Positions 1 through 8,960 are shown, counted from the first letter of the stretch. The stretch: DNA of 64,000 bases from Pseudopedobacter sp036379295 (GCA_036379295.1 DASVGY010000080.1:1-64000), one strand, 5' to 3'. Translations and numbers: made by a program. The notes: generated by a model from the letters alone, not told the origin.

Positions 1-339
1 TCTAAATGCTAGTGAAAAAAGTTCCTCGGCCTCGGTTTTACTCACCGAAAAAGGCTTTTCTATCAGTACATTTTTGCCAGCATTCAGCGATGCCTTTGCA
101 TACTCGTAGTGCGTATAATTAGGTGTGTTTACCACGATGAGTTCCAAACTTTCATCAGCTAGTAATTCTTCCACGCTCCTATAGGTAGTAATTTTAGGGT
201 AATCAGCTGTCGCTTTATTTTTGCTTCGTTCAACTACTGCAACCAACTCAAAACCTTGGTGTAACTCAAAAAAAGGCGCATGAAAAATTTTTCCCGACAT
301 GCCATAAGCCATTAAACCTACTCTAATTTTATTTTCCAT
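1..339 (-). CDS. Gfo/Idh/MocA family oxidoreductase (partial, N-terminal 113 residues)
   Basis: This is the N-terminal part of a NAD(P)-dependent sugar or polyol dehydrogenase-like protein; the C-terminus lies beyond the left edge. It starts with ATG at 337-339 on the minus strand. The first 20 residues hold a Rossmann dinucleotide-binding turn (GLMAYGMSGKIFHAP), typical of the YdgJ-like branch of the family. The conserved EKP motif is at about residues 94-96; in this family its lysine is a catalytic-site residue. The substrate cannot be told because the C-terminal domain is missing. The gene is divergent from the peroxiredoxin gene at 629. Confidence 0.88.
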   Translation of the reverse strand, partial: MENKIRVGLMAYGMSGKIFHAPFFELHQGFELVAVVERSKNKATADYPKITTYRSVEELLADESLELIVVNTPNYTHYEYAKASLNAGKNVLIEKPFSVSKTEAEELFSLAFR

Positions 340-584
340 TGATAATTAATTAAATCCGATTGAAATATTGTGATGAGCTAATCTACGAAGCTTGTTGATA
401 GAAAGTGCTTTTTTAAAAATATTTCCTTTTGAACAGACTGTCTAAGAATATCATTTAACTGTTAAATTAATCCATCTCCCAATCATCAAATGACAAAATT
501 AAAGGACTATTTATTGTTAAATGATTATAGCTTTTAACTATAAGCCTATCAAAACATACGATAAAAAGCGATTCTATTAAGCCT

Positions 585-592
585 TACATTTG
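585..592 (+). promoter_or_regulatory. -7 promoter element of the peroxiredoxin gene
   Basis: TACATTTG matches the Bacteroidota -7 consensus TAnnTTTG exactly and lies 36 bases before the ATG at 629. I see no clear -33 TTG at the usual spacing. The rest of the 289-base gap at 340-628 is AT-rich and shows no gene. Confidence 0.5.
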
Positions 593-628
593 CCGCAACA
601 TTAAAAACATATATTAAGATACAAAATT

Positions 629-1174
629 ATGATAGGTATAGGAGAAAAATTTCCAGAGTTTAACAAAACAGCAGTAGTAAGTTTAGAAAAAGGAAAAGAG
701 TTTAGCGAAATTTCATCTGACTCTTTTATTAATGAAGACGACAGATGGACAGTAATGTTTTGGTGGCCAAAAGATTTTACTTTTGTTTGCCCTACAGAAA
801 TTGCCGAGTTTAACAATAACTATAGCGAATTTAGAGATAGAAACACTACTCTAATTGGTGCTTCAACAGATTCTGAATACGTACATGCGGCATGGAGAAA
901 CAACCACGATGACTTAAGAGGATTAAAATTCCCGATGTTGGCTGATACTTCAAAATCATTAGCAGAAGATTTAGGGATTTTGGTTGCAGGCGAAAAAGTA
1001 GCTTACAGAGCCACTTTTATTATAGACCCACAAGGTGTTATCCGTTGGATTAGTGTAAACGACTTAAACGTTGGCAGAAACGTAAAAGAAGTTTTACGCG
1101 TGTTAGATGGTTTACAAACAGATGAACTTTGCCCATGTAACTGGGAAAAAGGCGAAGCAACTTTAACTGCTTAA
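629..1174 (+). CDS. ahpC: Peroxiredoxin, AhpC type with C-terminal CPC motif
   Basis: This is a 181-residue alkyl hydroperoxide reductase that reduces peroxides with a peroxidatic cysteine in the cytoplasm. The peroxidatic Cys54 is in FTFVCPTE, and two further cysteines are in the C-terminal LCPCNW at 168 and 170. The three-cysteine layout is like that of mycobacterial AhpC, which is reduced by AhpD rather than AhpF. An AhpD-like gene follows at 1253, which supports the same electron path here. No AhpF flavoprotein is nearby. The ATG at 629 gives the usual family N-terminus. A strong terminator follows directly. Confidence 0.93.
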   Translation: MIGIGEKFPEFNKTAVVSLEKGKEFSEISSDSFINEDDRWTVMFWWPKDFTFVCPTEIAEFNNNYSEFRDRNTTLIGASTDSEYVHAAWRNNHDDLRGLKFPMLADTSKSLAEDLGILVAGEKVAYRATFIIDPQGVIRWISVNDLNVGRNVKEVLRVLDGLQTDELCPCNWEKGEATLTA

Positions 1175-1178
1175 CCCA

Positions 1179-1214
1179 AAAAAATCCCCTTGTGCGTTAA
1201 CAAGGGGATTTTTT
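1179..1214 (+). terminator. Rho-independent terminator between ahpC and ahpD
   Basis: A 14-bp perfect stem (1179-1192 with 1201-1214), core TCCCCTTG/CAAGGGGA, closes an 8-base loop and is followed by a T run. It starts only a few bases after the ahpC stop and should end or attenuate transcription before ahpD. The outer A/T pairs make it symmetrical. Confidence 0.9.
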
Positions 1215-1252
1215 ATAATAAACTATTTGATAACTATTTGATAATCAATACT

Positions 1253-1831
1253 ATGAATATTTCAGAAACTACACAAGAAGTGTTAGATATATTTGGTGAA
1301 AGCACCATTAATAACAACGCACTCGAAGTTTTAAATGCAACAGATTTTAAGTATCTACGCGATTTAAAGCTCAACTTTAACAGCACCTTAACCTCAGAAT
1401 TTTTAACAGAAAAAGAATGCGCTTTAATTGGTCTAAGTGTTGCTGCAAACAACCAAAACGCCATTTTGATAGAATTTTATAAAAAAACAGCGTTAAAATT
1501 TGAAGCTACAGAAGATGAACTAGCAGAAGCAGTTTCGTGTGCATCTTTGCTGGCATCAAATAATGTTTTTTATAGGTTTCGCCATTTTACACAGAAAGAA
1601 AAGTACACTCAAATTCCGGCCCGTATAAGAATGCAGTTGATGGTAAAGCCAGTAACTTCGAAAGAATTTTTTGAACTTTTAAGCTTAGCCATATCCGCAG
1701 TAAATGGTTGTGAAATGTGTGTGAATGCCCATGAAGATTCACTAATAAAATTAGGCACCAAAGAAGAACGGATATTTGATGCCGTTAGGATTGCTTCCAT
1801 TGTTACCGCTACCGGAAAAATAATATATTAA
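1253..1831 (+). CDS. AhpD-like alkylhydroperoxidase
   Basis: This is a 192-residue helical protein of the AhpD/CMD family. The active-site motif NGCEMCVNAHE puts redox cysteines at 153 and 156 and the conserved histidine at 160, matching the CxxC-x3-H site of mycobacterial AhpD. It probably reduces the AhpC encoded just upstream, using lipoyl proteins as electron source; that is inferred from the family. An upstream in-frame TTG at 1190 lies inside the terminator hairpin and is rejected in favour of the ATG at 1253. The terminator between the genes means that ahpD is expressed by read-through or from its own promoter. Confidence 0.85.
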   Translation: MNISETTQEVLDIFGESTINNNALEVLNATDFKYLRDLKLNFNSTLTSEFLTEKECALIGLSVAANNQNAILIEFYKKTALKFEATEDELAEAVSCASLLASNNVFYRFRHFTQKEKYTQIPARIRMQLMVKPVTSKEFFELLSLAISAVNGCEMCVNAHEDSLIKLGTKEERIFDAVRIASIVTATGKIIY

Positions 1832-1961
1832 TATTTGAAATATTTTATTTTTTATTACGAAATTTTGGCACAAAAAATTAGTTTATAGTAGCAACTAATA
1901 ACACGGTTTTAAAATATTTTGTGTTGAAGTTGTTGTTTAGGATATTTTTTTTGTAAATTAG

Positions 1962-2071
1962 TTTCAAGGTTAATCACACCTGAAGGTATTTCATCAATTT
2001 ACTTTCAGGATTTTACAGGTTTTAATTGTTAATTGCAAAGCCGCTTTCAAAATGAAGCGGCTTTGTTTTTT
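1962..2071 (+). ncRNA. Candidate small RNA, two hairpins ending in a terminator
   Basis: No ORF explains this stretch, yet it has the layout of a transcript. A possible promoter sits at 1931-1961 (TTGTTG, then TAAATTAG, 6 or 7 of 8 to the -7 consensus). A 10-bp stem with one G-U pair follows (1979-1988 with 2000-2009, 11-base loop). It ends with a strong terminator at 2036-2065 plus T tail. The terminator lies 205 bases after the ahpD stop, so it could instead be the end of a long ahpD 3' UTR. I do not recognise the family. Confidence 0.35.
2036..2071 (+). terminator. Rho-independent terminator
   Basis: CAAAGCCGCTT pairs with AAGCGGCTTTG around a short A-rich loop, and six T residues follow. 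It ends whatever transcript comes from the ahpD side. Confidence 0.85.
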
Positions 2072-2412
2072 CCGACAAATTTGTGCAAGCTTGCTTTTAT
2101 TTTAACGCAAGCGGGGCATACAAGCTAGCTGCCCAGTTATGCGCTTGCGGTAAAAAGCTAGTTTATTTGCACACAACCAATATTATTGAGCTTTTTAGCC
2201 TGGTGATAAAATTACGATCAAAGAACTCAGTTTCACGATAACCTATCTTCAAATTTTGTTTGAAACCTACATTGGCTTGTTACAAAAGGGTTAAGCTACC
2301 TTTCACCAATTTTTTTCGGTGATTGGTAAATTATAGATCAAATGCTTGTAGGATGGTTTAGCAAAAACTAACCATCGATTGTAAAATTTTTCGGCCCTCA
2401 AAAGGCAATCCA
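2072..2412. other. Gene-free stretch between the ahpD side and the sensor kinase gene
   Basis: I see no coding region here. A weak hairpin GATGGTTTAG/CTAACCATC at about 2353-2377 sits just past the 3' end of the minus-strand kinase gene, but it lacks a T tail, so it is not called a terminator. Confidence 0.4.
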
Positions 2413-4233
2413 TCAAGGCGATAACTCAAGCTTAATATTTACAATTGTTCCGCTATCGGCTAGGTTTATCGTTTTTTTATCCTTTACAGAAAGCTTTATC
2501 TTGTGTTGATAAATGGCGTTCCAGCGCAACAAATAATTAGCTATAATTTCGTTCGCCCGCGAAATGTGCTTTTCAATATGTTTAGCTTTTGCGTTAATGC
2601 CAACACCATTATCTTCAATGGTTATTTCTAAAATATTGCCGTTTTGAATAAAAGCAATTCTAATATTTTTCTGTTGAATTTCAGCGGTAAACGCATGTTT
2701 AACGGCATTTTCTATAAAAGGTTGCACCAACATTGGAGGAATAAAGATTGTTGAACGGTCTTGGCTAAGTTGCTGATGGCTTTCAAAATTCAAACTATCG
2801 CCAAAACGCAGCTTTTCCATGCTTAAATACATTTCTATGTAAGTTAAATTATCCTCAAGGCTAACTTCCTTATGTATCGAATTTTCAAGTGTTAAACGGA
2901 GTAGTTTAGAAAATTTCAATAAATAAACCGATGCTTTCTCCGTTTCCTTTTTTAATACCAGATTTCTGATTGCGTTTAAACAGTTAAATGTAAAGTGCGG
3001 ATTCATTTGAGTTTGCAGCGCCATCATTTGAGTTTCTAAAACCTGATTTTGAAACTTTATTTTTTCCCTGCTTTCCTCTATCATTTTACTCCCAAGACCT
3101 AAAGAAAAAAAGCAAAGCTCCACAAATGTTCCAATTTGTGTATAATTGTTAGGGAACAAACCTCCAACGCTCCAATTAAAAATTTGACTTAAGGTGCCAG
3201 CGATATTCCCCAGGTAAAAAAACAAGATACCCCACAAAATGTATTTATAATAGCTCAAATGCCTCATTTTAAACAAGCGGTAAATGATATACCCATAAAC
3301 AGGTATTACGGCAAAAAGCAAAATTGTATTTAATTTAAATAGGATATTTTGAAAAGCTAGTGGCGTTAAAAATAAGGCCATCAGGTTTATGCCCATTAAA
3401 AAAGCAAAAAGATAGTTTAACCCAATTAGCCATTTATAAACCGAGAAGATGAGTTCTTTAAGATTTAAAAAATGAATTAAAAACAAATGATAGCATATTA
3501 AATAACCGTAAACCAAAACCTCTTTGCTGTTAAGGCTTATGTGCGGGAAATTCCAAATAATAATTGAATTGTATTTTGCCGGAAAATCTGCAACGATGCT
3601 AAATAATAGCACAAACACTAAATAGCCGGCATAGTACAAAAAATCGGGTACGCTATTTTCTAGGTAAACCAACAAACTAAACAAAATCATGATGATTAAA
3701 CCACCAATAAAAAGCAACGAAAAGTATAAACTGGTTTGGGTTGCTTGCGTCTCCGATGTTTTTATTTGGTTCCACCCCTCAGAATTGTAAAGCTGTATTT
3801 CTCGATTGCTTTTTTTAAGTCCTTTATTGTCAATCTTTACAAATAACTTTAGCACTTGGTTTGCTTTTAAGTTAATTTTAAAGGTTTGCAAATCGGGGTG
3901 ATTTTTTCTTAAGGTATAAGAAACAAGAGGGCCGTTATAAAATGCCTTGCCATTGTATTTTATAAAAATGGTATGATTTAGCCCTGCTAAGTTTCTAAAT
4001 ACATCAACCGAATGATAGCTGAATATATCCTCGGTACCTATCCTTAAAAAAATGGTTGCACCTAATTTGCTTTTGTTGGCTAAAAGCAAACTGGCGGTGT
4101 CTTGTTTAATGAGGAAACTTGTTTTTTGTTGATGCAATAAGCTATCAACCCTTATGGTTGACTGTGCGTTTGCAACCCCAAAAAGGCACACAAAAAATAG
4201 CGGGCATAATTTTAAAAACCTTAGCTTCAGCAT
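2413..4233 (-). CDS. 7TMR-DISM sensor histidine kinase (LytS/YehU type)
   Basis: This is a membrane sensor kinase of about 606 residues. After a signal peptide ending VANAQ there is an extracytoplasmic sensing domain of about 150 residues, then seven hydrophobic segments (roughly 170-390) as in 7TMR-DISM receptors. A short coiled coil and a His_kinase domain follow. The phospho-accepting histidine is in QMNPHFTFNCLNAI. The ATPase domain has the N box PPMLVQPFIENAVKHAF and the glycine box IEDNGVGIN. I chose the ATG at 4231-4233 because it begins a proper signal peptide; an in-frame start ten codons upstream is possible. No LytTR response regulator is adjacent, so its partner is not visible. 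Confidence 0.9.
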   Translation of the reverse strand: MLKLRFLKLCPLFFVCLFGVANAQSTIRVDSLLHQQKTSFLIKQDTASLLLANKSKLGATIFLRIGTEDIFSYHSVDVFRNLAGLNHTIFIKYNGKAFYNGPLVSYTLRKNHPDLQTFKINLKANQVLKLFVKIDNKGLKKSNREIQLYNSEGWNQIKTSETQATQTSLYFSLLFIGGLIIMILFSLLVYLENSVPDFLYYAGYLVFVLLFSIVADFPAKYNSIIIWNFPHISLNSKEVLVYGYLICYHLFLIHFLNLKELIFSVYKWLIGLNYLFAFLMGINLMALFLTPLAFQNILFKLNTILLFAVIPVYGYIIYRLFKMRHLSYYKYILWGILFFYLGNIAGTLSQIFNWSVGGLFPNNYTQIGTFVELCFFSLGLGSKMIEESREKIKFQNQVLETQMMALQTQMNPHFTFNCLNAIRNLVLKKETEKASVYLLKFSKLLRLTLENSIHKEVSLEDNLTYIEMYLSMEKLRFGDSLNFESHQQLSQDRSTIFIPPMLVQPFIENAVKHAFTAEIQQKNIRIAFIQNGNILEITIEDNGVGINAKAKHIEKHISRANEIIANYLLRWNAIYQHKIKLSVKDKKTINLADSGTIVNIKLELSP

Positions 4234-4346
4234 GATTATCGCTAAAGCTAAAATTTTAATCACAAATTCGAAAGTTTTATCTCTCTGCGCTACAATAGTG
4301 GGTGGCTGACAGACTCCATCCTTTCAAATGCGTATTAGCATCTGTT

Positions 4347-5894
4347 TTAATGAACATCAGCAGGGATCTCAGCATTTTTTTTAAACTTCTGCAATAGCAG
4401 TAAGGGTATCGAAAATAGCATTACATAACCAACCAACCAATAAGCATCGGTATAGGTTAATAAAACTGCCTGCCTACTCACCATGCCATCTATCGCTTTA
4501 GTGGCGGCATGCTGTGCATCTAAAAAAGTGTAGCCCTTTGCCATAAAGCTTTGTGTAATTGCCTGGATTTTACTGGTAAATGCGTTGTTATACTCATTAA
4601 TATTTGATAACAAATTGCTGCGATGTGTACCAATTCTGATGTGTAGCAAGGTAGTTAAAGCCGCAATCCCGAAAGAACCGCCCAACTGCCGTCCCATGTT
4701 ATTTAGTCCTGTTCCTTGTCCAATTTCTTTGCCTCGTAAATCTTGTATGGCTAATGTTGTTAAAGGCACAAACAAAAAGGCCATTCCCACTCCTCTTATA
4801 ATAAGCGGCCAAAAGAAATCTCCGGTTCCGGAAGATAGCGTTGACTTGCTTAACATCAAAGAAAACACGAAAAACATAAACATTCCAAAGCCCGCCATTA
4901 GCTGTGCTGGTACGCCTTTTTTTAACATAATACCTATAAAAGGCATTAAAACGATGGTTGCAATACCGCCCGGCAACAAAATTTCTCCGGTTTGCAAAGG
5001 CGAAAAGCCAAGTAAGTTTTGACAGAAAATAGGGAATATAAACACTGAGCCATACAGTCCGAACCCCAAAATAAAACTAAAAAACATCCCGACAGAAAAA
5101 CTCCGCTTTTTTAAAATCTCAAGATTTACGATTGGAAACTCAACGGTTTTTTCTCGCCATATAAATAGCAGGAAGCCAAGCACAGAAACTATGGCCAACA
5201 CCAAAATATAGGTGGTAGCAAACCAATCTTCACTTTCTCCTTTTTCAAGTACGGTTTGCAAGCTACCTACGGTTAAAGCTAATAAAGCAATTCCCCACCA
5301 GTCGATAGGACGCCCTTTAGCCGTTTTTGGTGTTTCTTTGATAACCAGATAAGTGGCAAAGGCAGCTAAAATCCCGACCGGAATATTTACATAAAATATC
5401 CACGGCCAAGAGAAATGTTCGGTGATATAACCACCAATTGTAGGCCCTAAGGTTGGCCCTACCACCGCACCCAAACCAAACATAGCCGTTGCAGTACCTA
5501 CTTCTTCGGGTGGCCACGCCTCTAACAATATAGCCTGCCCCGTAGAAATCAAACCTCCGCCCGCCAAACCTTGCAATATTCTAAACAAAATCAATTCGTT
5601 TAGGCTGGTTGCGTTTCCGCAAAGAAAAGACGCTACGGTAAAAATAATGATGGAAGTTAAAAAATAATTCTTCCTGCCAAAGGTTTCGCCAAGCCAGCCA
5701 GACATTGGCAAAATAATTACGTTGGCTACTGCGTAACCGGTTGTAATCCAAGCAATATCTTCGAGAGTTGCGCCTAAATTACCCTGCATTTGGGGTAACG
5801 AAACGTTAACAATTGTGGTATCTATTAATTCTAAAAGCGAGGCAACAATTACAGTTATGGTAATTACCCACTTTTTCAGACCTTTTTCTGCCAT
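4347..5894 (-). CDS. DHA2-family MFS drug exporter (EmrB/QacA type)
   Basis: This is a 515-residue inner-membrane proton/drug antiporter with about 14 membrane segments. Segment 1 carries the DTTIVNVSLP motif, followed by loop motif GWLGETFGRK and antiporter motif C (GLGAVVGPTLGPTIGG). It is the last gene of a tetR-tolC-hlyD-emrB operon, starting one base after the adaptor gene. Together the three structural genes make a tripartite pump that spans both membranes. The substrate cannot be read from the sequence. Confidence 0.93.
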   Translation of the reverse strand: MAEKGLKKWVITITVIVASLLELIDTTIVNVSLPQMQGNLGATLEDIAWITTGYAVANVIILPMSGWLGETFGRKNYFLTSIIIFTVASFLCGNATSLNELILFRILQGLAGGGLISTGQAILLEAWPPEEVGTATAMFGLGAVVGPTLGPTIGGYITEHFSWPWIFYVNIPVGILAAFATYLVIKETPKTAKGRPIDWWGIALLALTVGSLQTVLEKGESEDWFATTYILVLAIVSVLGFLLFIWREKTVEFPIVNLEILKKRSFSVGMFFSFILGFGLYGSVFIFPIFCQNLLGFSPLQTGEILLPGGIATIVLMPFIGIMLKKGVPAQLMAGFGMFMFFVFSLMLSKSTLSSGTGDFFWPLIIRGVGMAFLFVPLTTLAIQDLRGKEIGQGTGLNNMGRQLGGSFGIAALTTLLHIRIGTHRSNLLSNINEYNNAFTSKIQAITQSFMAKGYTFLDAQHAATKAIDGMVSRQAVLLTYTDAYWLVGYVMLFSIPLLLLQKFKKNAEIPADVH

Positions 5895-5895
5895 G

Positions 5896-6939
5896 TTAAT
5901 CAGCTATATGTACCGAAACATTTACGCTCATTCCGGGACGTAGTTTAGGTAGAATTTCGTTTTTATCAATACGTATTTTTACAGGAATCCGCTGAATAAC
6001 TTTAACGTAGTTTCCGGTAGCGTTATCCGGCGGTAGCAAAGAAAACTTTGCGCCCGTAGCCGGAGAAAAATTATAAATATGACCTGTAACCTTAACGTCG
6101 GGAAAAGCATCAACTTCGATATCAACCAGTTGACCTTCCTTCAGTTTTTCTAGCTGCGTTTCCTTAAAATTTGCCTTAACATACAAGCTGTTGTCATTTA
6201 CAATAGCAAACAAAGATTGACCAGGCTGTATAAGCTGCCCAATTTGTATGTTTTTGTTGGAAACGATGCCCGAGGTAGGCGCCGTAATTTTAGTATAAGA
6301 AAGCATTAACTTGGCATAATCAATATCGGCAGTTCGCGATTGTATGGTTGAGCTGGCTGCAGAAACCTGCGACTCGCTGGTATTAACTTGCTTTTTTGCG
6401 GCCTCATACTGCGTTTTCGCCGCCTTTAAGCTAGCGTCTGCCGCATTTTTATCGGCCAAAGCCTGATCAAATTGTTGCTGCGTAACAGAGCCATCTTTAA
6501 CTAGGTTTTGGTACCTTAAAAAATCTTTGTTTGCTTTATTAGCCTTGGCAGCAGCAATTTCAACGTTTGCCTTTGCGGTGGCAATATTAGCTGCGGTTGA
6601 ATTTACCACAGATTCGGACACGCCAACGTTTGCAACCGCAGACTGCTTACCCGCTTGTGCTTGCTCCAGCTTTACCTTAAACTCTCTATCATCTAGCTTA
6701 ACCAATAACTGCCCGGCGTTAACATGTTGGTTCTCCTCAAAATAAATAGAATCAACATAGCCACCAACTCTTGATACAACCGGGCTGATGTCTCCATCAA
6801 TCTGTGCATCATCAGTGTCAACGTGTTTACTGAAATAAATATATTCTTTGATACCAAAAATGGCTCCGATGAGTATAAGTACGCCTAAAATTATCGGAAT
6901 TACTTTTGCTGATTTTGATTTGGGTTTTTGCGTTTCCAT
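5896..6939 (-). CDS. HlyD/EmrA-family periplasmic adaptor
   Basis: This is a 347-residue membrane-fusion protein. It has one N-terminal transmembrane helix (about 13-30), then the split biotinyl-lipoyl domain beginning VDTDDAQIDGDISPVVSRVGGYV. A long alanine-rich coiled-coil hairpin spans about 85-210, and a beta-barrel domain returns after it. VDTDDAQIDG is a hallmark of the EmrA branch. It joins the MFS pump downstream to the outer-membrane channel encoded upstream. Confidence 0.93.
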   Translation of the reverse strand: METQKPKSKSAKVIPIILGVLILIGAIFGIKEYIYFSKHVDTDDAQIDGDISPVVSRVGGYVDSIYFEENQHVNAGQLLVKLDDREFKVKLEQAQAGKQSAVANVGVSESVVNSTAANIATAKANVEIAAAKANKANKDFLRYQNLVKDGSVTQQQFDQALADKNAADASLKAAKTQYEAAKKQVNTSESQVSAASSTIQSRTADIDYAKLMLSYTKITAPTSGIVSNKNIQIGQLIQPGQSLFAIVNDNSLYVKANFKETQLEKLKEGQLVDIEVDAFPDVKVTGHIYNFSPATGAKFSLLPPDNATGNYVKVIQRIPVKIRIDKNEILPKLRPGMSVNVSVHIAD

Positions 6940-6946
6940 TCTGTTT

Positions 6947-8302
6947 TTATAATATAATTTTTTTACCTGTTGATTTTAATAAGTTGTAATAGGCAACCTG
7001 TGCATCAATTTTTGCCAGTTCTAAATTTATTTTTGCCTGAAAAAGCTGCGTATTAGCATCTAACCTATCTGTTAATGGCGAGATGCTATTCTCATATTTT
7101 GATTGAATTATTTTATCATTTTCTGTAGCCTGCGCAATTGATGTATTAAGTAGCTCAATTTTTTTCAAAGCTTGCAAGTAAGCTTCGTAGTTTTTGTTTA
7201 CCTCTGCTTTAACTTGGTCTGCTAAAAGTGTTTTTTGTATTTGAACACCCTGCTGTTTAATGCTAGCCTCTGCTACCTTATTTTTGGTGGTCCATAAACT
7301 TCCAATATTCCAGGATAAGGTTAAACCAACAGTCATAGGTGTGATAAACTCATTTTTTTCGGGAAAAAAATTACCACTTGGGTTAACGTAATAAGCGCCT
7401 ATCCCAGCACCCAATGTGGGTAGCTTATCAGCTTTGGTACTGGCAATGCTTTTACCTAAAATTTGTGATTGATAATCAATTTGCTTAAGCTCTGGTCTGT
7501 TGTTAAGCGCACTATCAATGTAGGTATTAACGCTATTTTCTGCTGCAAAATCAAACGGCAAAATTGTTGTTTTGATAACAGTAGATGTTGGCAAACCAAG
7601 CAATAGCGCTAAATTGTAGTTTACAATGTTTCTATTTTTATCTAAATCTAAGCCCGTTAACTCTACATTTGATTGCTGCAATTGGATACGTAATACTTCG
7701 TTTTTAGTAACAATCCCTTGGTCAAAAAAGCGCTGTGTTTGCTTAAGCTGTGTGGCTAATGCTGTTATGTTTTGGTTGACAACGGATTTGCTTGCATCTA
7801 TTTTGTACAGGTTAAGATAAGAGTCGATAATCCCTATCACAACATCGTCTTGGTTTTTATCAACGTCTAACGATGCGATTTTCTTTAATAACTGAGCACT
7901 TTCTTTCGCATACTTTAGCTTGTTACCGGCAAAAATTAGTTCCTGAACAGATAAAGTTCCTAAATAGGCATCTGCACTTGCGGGCAACCTTAAAGGGTCG
8001 CCAGGTCCTAACTGTAAAACATGGTTAGGAATTTCTGCATGGTTATAAATTGCGCTTGCAGTTGCTTTGGGCAAAGCTTCATCTAAAACTTGCTGATAGG
8101 CAGCCTCTGCCTGGGCAACTTTATTTTGTGTAAGCATTAACGATTTGCTATTGCTTAAACCCAAAGAAATGGCTTCTTTTAAACTGATAAACTTAACTTG
8201 CTGCGCAAAAGAGATAAAAGGCATTACAGCCAATAAACAGCTTACCCTGCAAATTTTTAAAAGTTTATGAACTAGGGGTTGTTGATTTTGTTTGATATTC
8301 AT
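6947..8302 (-). CDS. TolC-family outer-membrane efflux channel
   Basis: This is a 451-residue outer-membrane efflux protein. A signal peptide ends at about ISFAQ, and two repeated helical OEP domains follow (LKEAISLGLSNSKSLMLTQNKV starts the first). It completes the tripartite pump with the HlyD and MFS proteins. Its ATG overlaps the end of the tetR gene by four bases, so translation is probably coupled. Confidence 0.9.
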   Translation of the reverse strand: MNIKQNQQPLVHKLLKICRVSCLLAVMPFISFAQQVKFISLKEAISLGLSNSKSLMLTQNKVAQAEAAYQQVLDEALPKATASAIYNHAEIPNHVLQLGPGDPLRLPASADAYLGTLSVQELIFAGNKLKYAKESAQLLKKIASLDVDKNQDDVVIGIIDSYLNLYKIDASKSVVNQNITALATQLKQTQRFFDQGIVTKNEVLRIQLQQSNVELTGLDLDKNRNIVNYNLALLLGLPTSTVIKTTILPFDFAAENSVNTYIDSALNNRPELKQIDYQSQILGKSIASTKADKLPTLGAGIGAYYVNPSGNFFPEKNEFITPMTVGLTLSWNIGSLWTTKNKVAEASIKQQGVQIQKTLLADQVKAEVNKNYEAYLQALKKIELLNTSIAQATENDKIIQSKYENSISPLTDRLDANTQLFQAKINLELAKIDAQVAYYNLLKSTGKKIIL

Positions 8303-8925
8303 GATTTGGTTAAATACAGTTTGAACATTTTTTTTAAATGGGCTTTTAAACGAACCAATAGCTCATCCGTTAGCAGCTCTTCGTTATTCGCATGACCGTT
8401 AAATAATAAAGATGCCACTGGCGAAGCGTTGATAAGATATATCTTGGTGCCGAACATAGATGCAATAAGCATATCAGAATCAACTTTGTTAAACGTTCCG
8501 TTGGCAACGCCATCCTCAATTATCTTTTTTATCTGCTGCAGGTTTTTTGATAAAAGTTCTATTATATGGTCGTTTAACTTGCTACGTAAACTTAAGCTCA
8601 TTTCAATATACATTAGCCGCTGGATAGAGCGGGTTCGTTTCATGTTATCCACATAGCTATCAATAAAAACTTCCAGTTTCTCAAAAGAGGAAATATTATC
8701 GTTATTGATATTTTGAAGGCGCAGCCTGTTCTCCGTAAAATGCTTCTCCAAAATAGCTACGTATAAACCCTCTTTACCACCAAAATAGTAGTGAAGCATG
8801 GCAATGTTTACACCCGCCTCCTTTGCAATTAATCTGGTAGAAGTAGCATCAAAACCTAAATCTGCAAATAAGCCTTCCGCAATTGCCAAAATCTTGTTCT
8901 TGGTGTCTAATCTGTTATCCGTCAT
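8299..8925 (-). CDS. TetR-family regulator of the efflux operon
   Basis: This is a 208-residue repressor, first gene of the efflux operon. The N-terminal helix-turn-helix reads KNKILAIAEGLFADLGFDAT then STRLIAKEAGVNIAMLHYYFGGKEGLY. The C-terminal ligand domain is divergent, as usual. A 20-bp inverted repeat lies 15 bases before its start and overlaps the candidate promoter, so autorepression of the whole operon, relieved by a pump substrate, is the likely control. Confidence 0.9.
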   Translation of the reverse strand: MTDNRLDTKNKILAIAEGLFADLGFDATSTRLIAKEAGVNIAMLHYYFGGKEGLYVAILEKHFTENRLRLQNINNDNISSFEKLEVFIDSYVDNMKRTRSIQRLMYIEMSLSLRSKLNDHIIELLSKNLQQIKKIIEDGVANGTFNKVDSDMLIASMFGTKIYLINASPVASLLFNGHANNEELLTDELLVRLKAHLKKMFKLYLTKS

Positions 8926-8933
8926 AACGGCGG

Positions 8934-8960
8934 CAAATTTAATTAATCGATTGATTAATT
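8934..8960 (-). promoter_or_regulatory. Efflux-operon promoter with overlapping TetR operator
   Basis: On the minus strand TAAATTTG (8941-8934) matches the -7 consensus. Directly upstream lies AATTAATC-GATT-GATTAATT at 8941-8960, an inverted repeat with two perfect 8-base half-sites and a 4-base centre, the size and symmetry of a TetR operator. It would sit between the -7 and -33 regions, so bound repressor would block polymerase. The remaining gene-free DNA to 9239 shows only a short AGGTG-CAA-CACCT palindrome near 9151. Confidence 0.62.

Noticed and set aside
1190..1252. TTG start extending AhpD by 21 residues
   Set aside because: It lies inside the terminator hairpin and would add a tail not seen in the family; the ATG at 1253 fits.
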